Numbered from the stretch's first letter, positions 51,677 through 61,017 are shown. The stretch: DNA of 64,000 nt from Miniphocaeibacter massiliensis (GCF_900232905.1 NZ_OCTQ01000002.1:248001-312000); one strand, 5' to 3'. The notes: a model not told the origin generated them from the sequence alone. Translations and numbers: made by a program.

Positions 51677-52015
51677 TTAAAAATCTATCTCTTCTAATAA
51701 TTCCTCTAATTTCTTGTCCATTTCTTCTACAATATGTTCATAGTTTTTTATAAGGTTTAATCCATCTTCTGTCAAAGTAGAACCTCCCCCTTTAGCTCCA
51801 CCTATCTCTCTTTCCATAAATTGCTTTTTAAATGCTTTTTCACATTTTTTTATAACATTAAATGCCTTACTATAAGACATCCCCATTTCTTGAGCGGCTT
51901 TATTTAATGAACCTAACTCTCTAACTTTTAAAAGAAGTGTATATGGACCTTTTCCAAATACTTTGTCACCTTCTAAGTTTTCAATGATTATTCTATTTAC
52001 TCCCTTTAGTTTCAT
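51677..52015 (-). CDS. ModE-like molybdate-type regulator (DNA-binding domain only)
   Basis: 112 residues, a LysR-type winged helix of the ModE N-terminal group: GPYTLLLKVRELGSLNKAAQEMGMSYSKAFNVIKKCEKAF (about 23-62) and GGAKGGGSTLTEDGLNLI. There is no C-terminal molybdate-binding (TOBE) part. Such short ModE-type proteins lie beside molybdenum-enzyme genes. Eleven bp before the activator gene, so they are co-transcribed. Confidence 0.9.
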   Translation of the reverse strand: MKLKGVNRIIIENLEGDKVFGKGPYTLLLKVRELGSLNKAAQEMGMSYSKAFNVIKKCEKAFKKQFMEREIGGAKGGGSTLTEDGLNLIKNYEHIVEEMDKKLEELLEEIDF

Positions 52016-52017
52016 TT

Positions 52018-52920
52018 TTACTCCTTTTTCAATTTTTCTTTTATTTCAACATACCAATTTGGATATATATTGTTAAAATCGTTGTAATAACTTGATAATT
52101 CTTCAGTTTTTAACATAACAACATCATTATTTATTTCTTTGCAAAATTTAAATTCCTTACCTAAAGTTTCTATTATTGTATACAAAGCTAAAGTTTTAAA
52201 AAATAATCTACTTGGTTTTCCTCCAAAATATCCATCAATTAATCCAGCTGAATAAGCTTCATCTTTATAATAGTTTATATTTATATCTTTAAATTCAAAA
52301 TATGGATCTGCAATAAAAATATCTTGTATACCAAATAAATATATCTTACCATCATCATCTACTGGAATATCTCTTATATTATTAAAGGAAAATATCTCTA
52401 TAGTGTCTCTGTCGAATATCAAGTATTTATTTTCCTTTACATAATCCATTAATATATAATCTTTATCTCCTATATATTCACATAATCCATATTCGTGGAA
52501 TATATAGTTTATTTTATGGTTATAACTTTTTTCCCATTTTAAGTCTGTAACTTTATGTGATAGTTCATGGTATTTTTTTATAGTTTCGCCAATATAATAT
52601 CCTAGTTCATAATTATCTTTATCTATATCTGACCTTTTAACCTCTGTAATATAATCTGTTATTCTATAACAAATTCCAAGATTACATATCTTCCCAGCAT
52701 CTAATATAGAATATAATTTTCTACCACTTTTTATTAAAGTATCTATTTTGTTTTTTTTATCCAAAACACTTCCGTATTTATCTATTGGAAATGTTCTTAA
52801 ACTAAATTTCTTATCTCCAGATTCAATTACAAAAATATCCTTTGAAATCTCTGAAACATTTATTCCTTCTCCATATTTTTTAAAGAATTCAATTTCCTTA
52901 ATATACTCATACTTTTCCAT
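52018..52920 (-). CDS. APH/choline-kinase-fold protein lacking catalytic motifs
   Basis: 300 residues. The late segment QDIFIADPYFEFKDI with GLIDGYFGGKPSRLFFKTLALYTIIETLG (about 224-252) matches the C-lobe of aminoglycoside-phosphotransferase-type kinases. The expected catalytic His-x-Asp loop is not seen; its position reads NKYLIFDRDTIEIFSFNN. It is therefore probably a binding or regulatory protein. Two bp before the ModE-like gene and transcribed with it and the activator. Confidence 0.65.
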   Translation of the reverse strand: MEKYEYIKEIEFFKKYGEGINVSEISKDIFVIESGDKKFSLRTFPIDKYGSVLDKKNKIDTLIKSGRKLYSILDAGKICNLGICYRITDYITEVKRSDIDKDNYELGYYIGETIKKYHELSHKVTDLKWEKSYNHKINYIFHEYGLCEYIGDKDYILMDYVKENKYLIFDRDTIEIFSFNNIRDIPVDDDGKIYLFGIQDIFIADPYFEFKDININYYKDEAYSAGLIDGYFGGKPSRLFFKTLALYTIIETLGKEFKFCKEINNDVVMLKTEELSSYYNDFNNIYPNWYVEIKEKLKKE

Positions 52921-53176
52921 AAACTCTCCTGATTTATCATTTTAATAATTTACTTAATTTTATCATAAAGAATAAATAAATAGTAATATTTCGACAGTGT
53001 GTTTTTACTTATTTTTAAGCAATGATTTAATTGACGGAAAATGATTGACACAAATTGATATAGCATGTAGAATTTATTATAAGAAATAATAAATTAGAAG
53101 GATAATTTAATTCAGGAAAATGTTTTTCTATATTTATTTCTAAATATTTAAAACTTAAAAGGGAGAGGATAATTTT
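52921..53176. promoter_or_regulatory. Divergent control region before the second lyase gene
   Basis: 256 bp. TTGACA (53045-53050) is a good -35, with an AGAATT-like -10 about 18 bases on, giving a sigma-70 promoter toward the plus-strand PLP genes. No TATCATATTGATA box and no sigma-54 element are present, so this pair appears to be controlled separately. Confidence 0.4.
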
Positions 53177-54391
53177 ATGAGCGAATTTTCGTACATTGCC
53201 CAAAAAAAAGATAAGAACTTTAATATGAAAGGCTCTATTGAATTCTTTACTGAAAAAGAAATTCAAAAAGCTTTAAATTTTCATAAAAGTTTTGATGGCT
53301 TCGCTGAAACAGATTTAGTTCAATTAAAAGATAGTGCTAAAAGGCTTGGTCTATCTAATATTTATGTAAAAGATGAATCTTCTAGGTTTGGAATCAATTC
53401 ATTTAAAGGATTAGGAGCTGCATGGGCTATGGGTAATTACATAGCTGAAAAGTTGGATATTCCCATTGAAGAACTTCCTTATGATAGAATGATTTCTGAT
53501 GAGATAAGAAAAAAATTAGGTAATGTAACTTTTGCTAGCTGTACTGATGGCAATCATGGAAGGGGAGTTGCTTGGGTAGGACAAATGCTCCAACAAGAAG
53601 TAAAAATATTCATGCCTAAAGGATCAGGATCCGATAGAGTGAAAAATATAGAAGCTCTAGGAGCAGAAGTTATAGTTACAGACTTAAACTATGATGATAC
53701 TATTCGTTTCGTAATGGATGAAGCAGATAAAAATGGTTGGATTATCGTTCAAGATACTTCTTGGGAAGGTTATGTAGATATTCCTAAATGGATTATGCAA
53801 GGATATTCAGCATTAGTCCTTGAAGCTTATCAACAAATAGAAAGAGATAATTTACCTAAACCAACTCATGCATTTTTACAAGCAGGCGTTGGAGCTATGG
53901 CTGGAGGTGCTTGTGGACTAATTACAAACCTTTGCAAGGAAGATATGCCTACAACTATTATCTTAGAGCCTAATGAGGCAGCTGCTTTTTATAAGTCTGC
54001 TGTTGCAAATGATGGAAAAAGACATTTTGTTACAGGAGATATGCCTACTATTATGGCAGGGCTTGCATGTGGAGAGCCAGGAATAATCGCTTGGGATGTA
54101 ATTTCAGAGTTTGCTGATGGATATGTAAGTTGTCCTGACTGGATATCAGCAAACGGAATGAGACTTGCTGCAAATCCTGTTGGTAATGATAAAAGATTCA
54201 TTTCTGGAGAATCTGCTGGAGTATCCTATGGTCTTACTAACGAATTAATGATTAACGAAGAATTAAAAGATATTAAGAATCAAATCGGTCTTGACGAAAA
54301 TTCTATTGTTTTATGCATTAGTACTGAAGGAGATACCGATGTTACAGCATACCAAGACATAGTTTGGTATGGTAAATATAACAAATATTAA
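53177..54391 (+). CDS. Diaminopropionate ammonia-lyase paralogue
   Basis: 404 residues, the same length as the ygeX product 3.5 kb away and similar throughout (RFGINSFKGLGAAWA for the PLP Lys at about 69-83, SCTDGNHGRGVAW at about 118, LACGEPGIIAWDV, CISTEGDTDVTAYQ). Many changes show it is not a recent copy. It may prefer a related diamino acid. Followed by a second PLP gene 29 bp on; the two form an operon with sigma-70 control. Confidence 0.88.
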   Translation: MSEFSYIAQKKDKNFNMKGSIEFFTEKEIQKALNFHKSFDGFAETDLVQLKDSAKRLGLSNIYVKDESSRFGINSFKGLGAAWAMGNYIAEKLDIPIEELPYDRMISDEIRKKLGNVTFASCTDGNHGRGVAWVGQMLQQEVKIFMPKGSGSDRVKNIEALGAEVIVTDLNYDDTIRFVMDEADKNGWIIVQDTSWEGYVDIPKWIMQGYSALVLEAYQQIERDNLPKPTHAFLQAGVGAMAGGACGLITNLCKEDMPTTIILEPNEAAAFYKSAVANDGKRHFVTGDMPTIMAGLACGEPGIIAWDVISEFADGYVSCPDWISANGMRLAANPVGNDKRFISGESAGVSYGLTNELMINEELKDIKNQIGLDENSIVLCISTEGDTDVTAYQDIVWYGKYNKY

Positions 54392-54420
54392 AATAAATAT
54401 AAAAGGAGAGATGAAAGACA

Positions 54421-55917
54421 ATGTTTGAATTACTGAATTTAAAAGTAAATGAAGAAAAAAGAAAAGAAGTTGCTAAGTATGCTAAAGAAAGAGGAATTAG
54501 AATTCCTACTTTAGCTCAAATGAAAGATCCTTCTAAAATACCTGCAGATGTTAAAGAAAAATTAAAAACTGTAGGTCTTTGGGACGTAAACCCTCTAAAC
54601 CTATATAGAGTTTCTTGGAAAAACGAACCTAAAGCAGAAGGCGGTTTATATCAAGATCTTCCTAACTATGTAGAAATTCCTTCTGTTGTTTCAGGTGTTA
54701 AATCAAAAATATTATTTATGTCTGGAAAATATTTTCCAACAGGCTGCCATAAAGTTGGGGCAAGTTTCGCTTGTTTAGTTCCTAGACTTGTAACTGGACA
54801 ATTTGATCCTAAAACACAAGAAGCTGTTTGGCCTTCTACTGGTAACTACTGTAGAGGTGGAGCGTTTAATGCAGCATTACTAGGCTGTAAATCTATAGCT
54901 ATACTTCCTGAAAGTATGAGTAGAGAAAGATTTGACTGGTTAGAAGAATTAATCAAAACTTACGGTGGAGAAATATTCGCAACTTCTGGTTCTGAGTCAA
55001 ATGTTAAAGAAATTTACGATAAAACTTGGGAATTAATAGATGAAAGAGGAGATGGAGTAGTTATCTTCAACCAATTTGCTGAATTAGGTAATCATTTATG
55101 GCACTATGAAGTAACTGGTGAAGCTATGAATGATTTATTCTTATCTTACAAAGCTAAAAATGATAAAGCTAACTTCTTTGGAGTAAACTTAAACTCAGGT
55201 TCTGGTGGAAGTTTAGGAGCTGGAGATAAAATTAAAGATTTACACCCTAATGCAAAAATCACAGTTTCAGAAGCATTACAATGTCCTACTTTATTGGACA
55301 ATGGATTTGGTGATCACAGAATAGAAGGAATTGGTGATAAGCATATTCCTTGGGTACACAATGTTAAAAATTCAAACTTAGTTACTGCTATTGACGATGA
55401 AGATGCTGTATCATTCTTTAGAATTCTTAATGATCCATTAGGACATGATTACTTTAGAAGTTTAGGTGTAGACGAAGATACTATCGATAAATTTAAATAT
55501 ATCGGTATTTCTGGAGCTGCAAATATCATTTCATGTATAAAAACTGCTAAATACTTTGAAACAACTGAAAATGATATCTTCGTAACAGTTGGTACTGATT
55601 CAGCTGAAATGTATCAATCAAGATTAGAAGAGTATAATGCTGAAAGAGGAGCATTAGATGCTAAACAAGTTGAAATAGATCATAACGTTCATGTTCTTGG
55701 TTTAAAAACTGACAATATGTTAGAATTAAGATACACTGACAAGAAAAGAATTCACAACTTAAAATACTATACTTGGGTTGAACAACAAGGTAAAACTGCT
55801 GAAGAACTTAATGCTCAATGGTATGATTACGATAATTACTGGACTAAACTTCATACTATGGGACCTGAATTCGATAGAGTTATTAACGAATTCAACGCTT
55901 TAATAGATGAAATGTAA
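54421..55917 (+). CDS. Fold-type II PLP enzyme of unknown reaction
   Basis: 498 residues, longer than ygeX-type lyases. The PLP Lys is probably in FPTGCHKVGASFACLVPRL (about 102-120). WPSTGNYCRGGAFNAALLGCKSIAILPESMSRERF covers about 140-174, and LNSGSGGSLGAGDKI (about 259) is a phosphate-loop candidate. It resembles the tryptophan-synthase-beta/threonine-synthase branch called PLP-dependent lyase/thiolase in Clostridia. It is coupled to the lyase paralogue, so it may act on the same amino acid or a product. Substrate unknown. Strong terminator 10 bp downstream. Confidence 0.78.
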   Translation: MFELLNLKVNEEKRKEVAKYAKERGIRIPTLAQMKDPSKIPADVKEKLKTVGLWDVNPLNLYRVSWKNEPKAEGGLYQDLPNYVEIPSVVSGVKSKILFMSGKYFPTGCHKVGASFACLVPRLVTGQFDPKTQEAVWPSTGNYCRGGAFNAALLGCKSIAILPESMSRERFDWLEELIKTYGGEIFATSGSESNVKEIYDKTWELIDERGDGVVIFNQFAELGNHLWHYEVTGEAMNDLFLSYKAKNDKANFFGVNLNSGSGGSLGAGDKIKDLHPNAKITVSEALQCPTLLDNGFGDHRIEGIGDKHIPWVHNVKNSNLVTAIDDEDAVSFFRILNDPLGHDYFRSLGVDEDTIDKFKYIGISGAANIISCIKTAKYFETTENDIFVTVGTDSAEMYQSRLEEYNAERGALDAKQVEIDHNVHVLGLKTDNMLELRYTDKKRIHNLKYYTWVEQQGKTAEELNAQWYDYDNYWTKLHTMGPEFDRVINEFNALIDEM

Positions 55918-55926
55918 TTCAAATTT

Positions 55927-55952
55927 AAGACAGTCTTAAGACTGTCTTTTTT
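55927..55952 (+). terminator. Terminator of the PLP enzyme pair
   Basis: AAGACAGTCTTAAGACTGTCTTTTTT: perfect stem and T-run 10 bp after the stop. Confidence 0.88.
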
Positions 55953-56001
55953 ATTTGTTTTCAAGAGCAAAAAATATTTTCATTAATTTAATATTTTAAA
56001 T

Positions 56002-56037
56002 AAAAAAAGCCTATAGTAAAACTATAAGGCTTTTTTT
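56002..56037 (-). terminator. Terminator of ptsI, overlapping its stop codon
   Basis: On the minus strand AAAAAAGCCTTATAG, a short loop, CTATAGGCTTTTTTT. The left arm includes the last codons and the TAG of ptsI. Confidence 0.85.
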
Positions 56038-57722
56038 ATTACTTCTTCAATTTCAGAAGTAGTCTCTATATTTAAAATATTGTCTGCAAATTCTTTAGCA
56101 TCTTCCATAGAAATATTTATTATTATATCTTTCATCTTTGGAATATTTGCAGCTGGAGCACTAAATTCATCTAATCCCATGCCTAAAAGTAACTTTGTAG
56201 CTTTAGTATCTCCCGCAAATCCTCCACACATTCCCGTCCATTTTCCCACCTTATGGGAAGCTTCTATAACTTGTTTTATAGATCTTAAAACAGCTGGATT
56301 ATATGTGTTATAAAGATTAGATATCTTATCATTCCCTCTATCTACAGCTAAAATATATTGAGTTAAGTCATTTGTTCCTATACTAAAATAATCAACATAT
56401 TTTATTAAGTCATCAGCTATAATAACAGACGCTGGTGTTTCAACCATAATCCCTACTTCAATATTTTCATCAAACTCTATATTCTCATTTTTTAACTTTT
56501 CTTTAACTTTAGTTAATATTTCTTTGACTCTTTTAATTTCTTCTACAGATATTACCATAGGTAAAAGAATTCTTACTTTTCCAAAAGCTGAAGCTCTTAA
56601 TATAGCTTTAAGTTGAGTTTCAAAAATTTCTGGCATATCAAAACAAATTCTTAATGCTCTCCAACCTAAGAAAGGATTTTCTTCTTCAGGAAATTTGAAA
56701 TAAGATAAAGACTTATCTCCTCCAATATCTAGAGTTCTAATTATAAGAGGCTTTCCATCCAACATCTCTGCTGCTTCTTTATATACTTCAAATTGTTCTT
56801 CTTCTGTAGGAAAATGATCATTTTCCATATACAAAAATTCCGTTCTAAATAATCCTACTCCTTCAGCACCTTGGGATAAACCTAATTTTAAATCTTCAAT
56901 ATTACCTATATTACAAGCTATTTCTACTTTATGATTATCTTTTGTTATTGCTTCTTTAAATTTAATAGCTTCCAATCTTATTTTTTCTTGTTTAATCTCT
57001 TCAACTTTTTCTTTGTATTCTTTTATAATGTTTTCTTCTGGATTTATATATAGTTTGCCTTCATAACAATCTAAAATTAAAAAATCTCCTTCTTTTACTG
57101 ATGAAGATACATCTTTCATTCCAACTAATGCTGGTATCCCCAAAGTTTGAGCTATTATTGAAGTATGAGCTGTTTTTCCCCCTAGGTCCATAGCAAAGCC
57201 CAATACCCTATCTTTGTTCATTAATGAAGTATCAGTTGGCGTTAGCTCTTTTGATACAATTATAGAATCCTCTGGTAAATCCGATAAATTTTTAGGCTTT
57301 ATTCCCTTTAATTTATATAATAACCTCTCTCCTATATCCTTATAGTCTGTGGCTCTTTCCCTCAAATATTCATCATCTAAGGACTGCATCATAGTTACCA
57401 TTTCTTTTATAGAGTCATCTAAAGCTTTTTCAGCATTGATTTTATTTTTAATTTTTTCTTCTACTGTTTCTAACAAGAACGGATCATCTAACATACCTAT
57501 ATGAGCATTAATAACTTCCTGTTGAGTTTCTGTTGAAACTTCAGTATTATTTAATTCTTCACTATATTCTTCTACTGCTTTTTTAAATTTATCTATTTCA
57601 CCATCTACTTGGTTATCTTCTATTTTTAAATTACTTATTTCTAAATCTTCCTTAATAAATAAATAAGCTTTACCTATAGCAATACCTTCTGAAGCGACTA
57701 TTCCAATTTTATATTGTGACAT
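56022..57722 (-). CDS. ptsI: Phosphoenolpyruvate-protein phosphotransferase (enzyme I)
   Basis: 566 residues. The phospho-His is in GGKTAHTSIIAQTLGIPALVG (about 186-198), the PEP-binding barrel has GAEGVGLFRTEFLYM (about 287) and IGTNDLTQYILAVDRGND (about 449), and the Cys motif is GMCGGFAGD (about 499). It passes phosphate from PEP to HPr. 51 bp after HPr with a strong hairpin between the two genes. Normal length for the family. Confidence 0.96.
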   Translation of the reverse strand: MSQYKIGIVASEGIAIGKAYLFIKEDLEISNLKIEDNQVDGEIDKFKKAVEEYSEELNNTEVSTETQQEVINAHIGMLDDPFLLETVEEKIKNKINAEKALDDSIKEMVTMMQSLDDEYLRERATDYKDIGERLLYKLKGIKPKNLSDLPEDSIIVSKELTPTDTSLMNKDRVLGFAMDLGGKTAHTSIIAQTLGIPALVGMKDVSSSVKEGDFLILDCYEGKLYINPEENIIKEYKEKVEEIKQEKIRLEAIKFKEAITKDNHKVEIACNIGNIEDLKLGLSQGAEGVGLFRTEFLYMENDHFPTEEEQFEVYKEAAEMLDGKPLIIRTLDIGGDKSLSYFKFPEEENPFLGWRALRICFDMPEIFETQLKAILRASAFGKVRILLPMVISVEEIKRVKEILTKVKEKLKNENIEFDENIEVGIMVETPASVIIADDLIKYVDYFSIGTNDLTQYILAVDRGNDKISNLYNTYNPAVLRSIKQVIEASHKVGKWTGMCGGFAGDTKATKLLLGMGLDEFSAPAANIPKMKDIIINISMEDAKEFADNILNIETTSEIEEVIKKAL

Positions 57723-57737
57723 ATTACCTCCTAAATA

Positions 57738-57767
57738 AATAAGGGATGCTATTAAGCATCCCTTATT
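57738..57767 (-). terminator. Hairpin between HPr and enzyme I genes
   Basis: A twelve-base perfect stem (AATAAGGGATGC / GCATCCCTTATT) with a six-base loop and TATTT tail. Probably a leaky terminator that makes HPr more abundant than enzyme I. Confidence 0.65.
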
Positions 57768-57773
57768 ATAAAA

Positions 57774-58034
57774 TTAATCCGCTAGATTCTCAATAAATTC
57801 TAATAATTTATCTAAGTTTTCTTGTTCGTCGTCGCCATCTATTCTTACAGTAATTTCAGTTCCTTTAGATATTCCTAAAGCCATAACATTAAAGATACTT
57901 TTAGCGTTTGCTGTTTTTCCGTCTTTTATAATTTCAACTGTTCCGTCAAAATTTTTCACAAATTGCACAAGAGACGCAGCAGGTCTAGCGTGTAGCCCCG
58001 TTTCATTTTTTACTACAATATTTTTTTCTACCAT
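57774..58034 (-). CDS. ptsH: Phosphocarrier protein HPr
   Basis: 86 residues from the ATG at 58034, with AAGGAGGG upstream. His15 lies in NETGLHARPAASLV (about 10-23) and the regulatory Ser46 in NAKSIFNVMALG, so HPr kinase control and CcpA binding are possible. It lies between the CcpA-like gene and ptsI. A longer frame upstream of this start is not needed. Confidence 0.95.
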   Translation of the reverse strand: MVEKNIVVKNETGLHARPAASLVQFVKNFDGTVEIIKDGKTANAKSIFNVMALGISKGTEITVRIDGDDEQENLDKLLEFIENLAD

Positions 58035-58116
58035 TTTTCCCTCCTTGAACATAGCTTGTTTATACTCACTATTGATTTTATCATTCGCACCTATTAAAAT
58101 CAATCTATTACAAAAC

Positions 58117-59124
58117 TTATTTTATTTCGTTAACAGTTTCTCTTTCAACTATACTACTAGGTAAAACTGTTCCTTTTTCAATACTAATACCATCTTTTAA
58201 TTTTTTAATTATCTTTCTCATAGCAACAGCTCCATAATCATAATATGGTTCTCTTACTGTAGTAAGTCTAGGTCTATAAAGAGATGCAACTTTTATATCT
58301 CCAAATCCTGCAACAGATATATCTTCTGGTACTCTTTTATTATTGTCATAACAATAATTTAAGAAACCTACTGCTAGACCATCCTCAGAAAAGAATACCG
58401 CTGTAATCTCTTCGTCTTCTATTAGTCTCCAGATTTCTTCTCCATATTTATACCCTTCTTTGTCTGTTACACCCGTTACCGTAATTTCTTTTGGTATAAA
58501 TTTATTTTCATTCATTGCTTCTTTGTAGCCTTTTAACTTCTCTTGACCTATTTTAGCATTTTGATATTCTTTTACAAATAATATTCTACTATGCCCTTTT
58601 TCTATTAAAAACTCTGTCATTTCTTTAGAGGCTTTTTTATAGTCTACAGTTACACTATATGTCTCATTATAATTGTAAAATTTATCTAATTGTATAAAAG
58701 GTATAGTTTGATTTTTAAGCATGTACACAACTTCTGGTTTAGCATCTTCTGATATTAAAACTATTCCTTCTACTTGCTTTGTAAACATAAAATTTATTAT
58801 TTTCTTCTCTTGTTCTATATCTCCATAGCTACTTGATAAAAGGATATCATAATTATACATTCTTCCTACTTCTTCTATCCCTCTTATCATTTCAGCCATA
58901 TATGATATACCTATATCCTTAACAATTACACCTATTAAATTAGACCTTCTCATAACCAAAGAACGCGCTAATTCATTTGGTTTAAAGTCTAACTTTTTTA
59001 TAGCATCTAATACTTTACGCCTAGCTTCTGGACTTACTGGCTTAGAATCATTCATAACTCTAGAAACTGTCGAGATTGAAACTCCTGCCAGTTTAGCTAC
59101 GTCTTTTATTGTTGGTGATGACAT
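58117..59124 (-). CDS. LacI-family regulator, CcpA-like
   Basis: 335 residues from the ATG at 59124 (AAAGGAGTG upstream). The helix-turn-helix SSPTIKDVAKLAGVSISTVSRVMND (about 2-26) and hinge PNELARSLVMRR (about 48-59) are typical, followed by a sugar-binding-protein fold. Next to ptsH and ptsI, it fits CcpA, which uses Ser-phosphorylated HPr as co-repressor, but length and motif alone do not separate it from other LacI members. Confidence 0.85.
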   Translation of the reverse strand: MSSPTIKDVAKLAGVSISTVSRVMNDSKPVSPEARRKVLDAIKKLDFKPNELARSLVMRRSNLIGVIVKDIGISYMAEMIRGIEEVGRMYNYDILLSSSYGDIEQEKKIINFMFTKQVEGIVLISEDAKPEVVYMLKNQTIPFIQLDKFYNYNETYSVTVDYKKASKEMTEFLIEKGHSRILFVKEYQNAKIGQEKLKGYKEAMNENKFIPKEITVTGVTDKEGYKYGEEIWRLIEDEEITAVFFSEDGLAVGFLNYCYDNNKRVPEDISVAGFGDIKVASLYRPRLTTVREPYYDYGAVAMRKIIKKLKDGISIEKGTVLPSSIVERETVNEIK

Positions 59125-59128
59125 TTTT

Positions 59129-60028
59129 TCACTCCTTTGAATTTGCAAATACTTTTGCTTTATAATCTGACAGTTTAAATTCCATAGGTAATTCGCCTGC
59201 ATATTCTCCATCGACATCTACTTCTATAGATGAATCTGATGTCATTTCTATTTTCTTAGCATGAAAGTACCTAACATCATCATTATTGATATGTCCTCCT
59301 GATAAAACTTGTAAGAATACTTGTGCTAAGTCAGTAATCTTATCCAAGCTTTTTATTATAACACAATCTAAATATCCATCTGAAACCGAAGCATTTGGAG
59401 CAGCTTTTTTAAACCCACCTATAGATGAAGAATTTGCTATTAAAAATAAATATACATTATCTTCATATTCTTTATCGTCAATCTTATATTTAAGATTAAA
59501 GTCATTTGTGATTATATCCGGAATAATTCTTATACCCTCTGCTACATATGCTAGCCTACCAAACATAGCTTTTGAACCTTTAGCTGTTTCATGACCTACA
59601 TTTGCAAGTAATCCACCTGCTGCCACATTAATAAAATTTTTTTCTCCAGCTATACCTATATCTACATTAATAAACTCATCTTCTTCTATTAACTCCGTTA
59701 AAGTTTTCGAGGATGTGTCTAAACCTAGATAATAGGCGAAATCGTTTACTGTGCCAAGAGGAAATATTCCTAATTTCATATTTGATTTTACTTTTACTAA
59801 TCCGTTAACAACTTCATTGACTGTTCCATCACCGCCACATGCAATTACAATATCAAAACCATCTTTATCTGCTTTTATCGTTTCTTCATATGCGCTATTT
59901 TGTCCTGTTGTATAAACTTTTTGTATTAAATAACCTTTATCTAACAATTTACAAGATATGTTATCTATAGTTTTCTTATTGCCTTGACTACCTGAAGTTG
60001 GATTATATATTATCTTAATTTTTCTCAC
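59129..60028 (-). CDS. Diacylglycerol/lipid kinase family protein (YegS/DgkB type)
   Basis: 299 residues from a GTG at 60028 with GAGGT five bases upstream. IIYNPTSGSQGNKKTID (about 5-21), ACGGDGTVNEVVNGL (about 65-79, the nucleotide loop) and LGTVNDFAYYLGL (about 95) match the DAG kinase catalytic fold. The C-terminal domain includes SDGYLDCVIIK. It phosphorylates diacylglycerol or related lipids for membrane turnover. Four bp after the LacI gene's start, so possibly one operon. Confidence 0.9.
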   Translation of the reverse strand: MRKIKIIYNPTSGSQGNKKTIDNISCKLLDKGYLIQKVYTTGQNSAYEETIKADKDGFDIVIACGGDGTVNEVVNGLVKVKSNMKLGIFPLGTVNDFAYYLGLDTSSKTLTELIEEDEFINVDIGIAGEKNFINVAAGGLLANVGHETAKGSKAMFGRLAYVAEGIRIIPDIITNDFNLKYKIDDKEYEDNVYLFLIANSSSIGGFKKAAPNASVSDGYLDCVIIKSLDKITDLAQVFLQVLSGGHINNDDVRYFHAKKIEMTSDSSIEVDVDGEYAGELPMEFKLSDYKAKVFANSKE

Positions 60029-60109
60029 AATTACCTCACATAATAGCATATTATCAAATAATGCGATTATTATCAATAAATTATTTCGAAAATTTGTCAC
60101 AGAATCAAA

Positions 60110-60138
60110 AATAAAGAGAGTAAACTCTCTTTATTTTT
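60110..60138 (-). terminator. Terminator of the envelope-protein operon
   Basis: AATAAAGAGAGT-AA-ACTCTCTTTATT with T-runs on both strands. It overlaps the stop codon of the DUF948-like gene. Confidence 0.8.
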
Positions 60139-60592
60139 TTAACTTAGATTTTACATAATTTATAATTTCTACTATGTATCCAATATAATCTGAATAGCCT
60201 AAAATATTACTTCTTAAATTGTCTGCAGTATCAGTTACTGTTTCAGAAACAAAATCTACAGTATCTGTAATATCTCCTACAGTATTCGTTACATCCTCTA
60301 CAGTTTCTTCTACATTTATCATAGTTCTATTTACGCTAGAAGTTATACTTTTAAACTCTGGAGAAACATCACCTATAAGTCTATCTGTTTTTTCAGTTAT
60401 TCCTTCAACATTTTCCATTATATCTGGTAATTTTCTCATAGTAATATCTATTTCAGTTCTATTTTTTTCAATTATAGTATTAACCTTACTAATTGTACTA
60501 ATTAACTTTACCAAAAATATTACAAATGCTACTGCTAAAATAGATAGGCATACATACAATATAATTTGAAAAACCTCAATTGTTTCCATCAT
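60131..60592 (-). CDS. DUF948-like membrane coiled-coil protein
   Basis: 153 residues: one N-terminal membrane helix (VFQIILYVCLSILAVAFVIFLVKLI, about 7-31) and then helical heptads (VNTIIEKNRTEIDITMRKLPDIMENVEGITEKTDRLIGDV..VEETVEDVTNTVGDITDTV). This layout with a following YtxH gene is common in Firmicutes stress/envelope operons. Function unknown. 11 bp after the YtxH gene. Confidence 0.8.
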   Translation of the reverse strand: MMETIEVFQIILYVCLSILAVAFVIFLVKLISTISKVNTIIEKNRTEIDITMRKLPDIMENVEGITEKTDRLIGDVSPEFKSITSSVNRTMINVEETVEDVTNTVGDITDTVDFVSETVTDTADNLRSNILGYSDYIGYIVEIINYVKSKLKK

Positions 60593-60603
60593 TTATATTT
60601 CTC

Positions 60604-61017
60604 CTACTCTACTTCTTCTTTTATATCCTTAGCTGCATCTTTCACAATATTTTTTACGTTTTTTCCCGTATCAGATACTTTTTCTAGCTCTGTAGTTCCT
60701 CTTTCTTTAAATTCATTGTATTTATCTTTAATGTCACCAGCTATCTCTTCTGTTTTATATATTATGTTGTCTTTTGCTGTATTAATTCCATCTTTTACTG
60801 TTTCTTTTGTATCACTTGCAAAATCTTTTATATCTTGCCTTGTTTCTTCTCCTGATTTAGGCGCAAATAAAACACCTGCTGTTATACCGACTATTGCCCC
60901 CGCAGCTGTTCCTAATGCAACTTTTCTCGCTGTTTCTAACTGTTTCTTTTTAATTTCCCATCTAACTTGTCTTTCTTTTTCTCTTTTTTTAGCTTCTAAA
61001 TAATCTACTAGACTCAT
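60604..61017 (-). CDS. YtxH-domain protein
   Basis: 137 residues: basic N-terminus, membrane helix VALGTAAGAIVGITAGVLFAPKSGEETR (about 33-60, the YtxH signature with APKSGEETR), then amphipathic repeats (DTKETVKDGINTAKDNIIYKTEEIAGDIKDKYNEF) of LEA-like type. General-stress envelope protein family; role unproved. AGGAGGAAGAA upstream of the ATG. Confidence 0.85.
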   Translation of the reverse strand: MSLVDYLEAKKREKERQVRWEIKKKQLETARKVALGTAAGAIVGITAGVLFAPKSGEETRQDIKDFASDTKETVKDGINTAKDNIIYKTEEIAGDIKDKYNEFKERGTTELEKVSDTGKNVKNIVKDAAKDIKEEVE

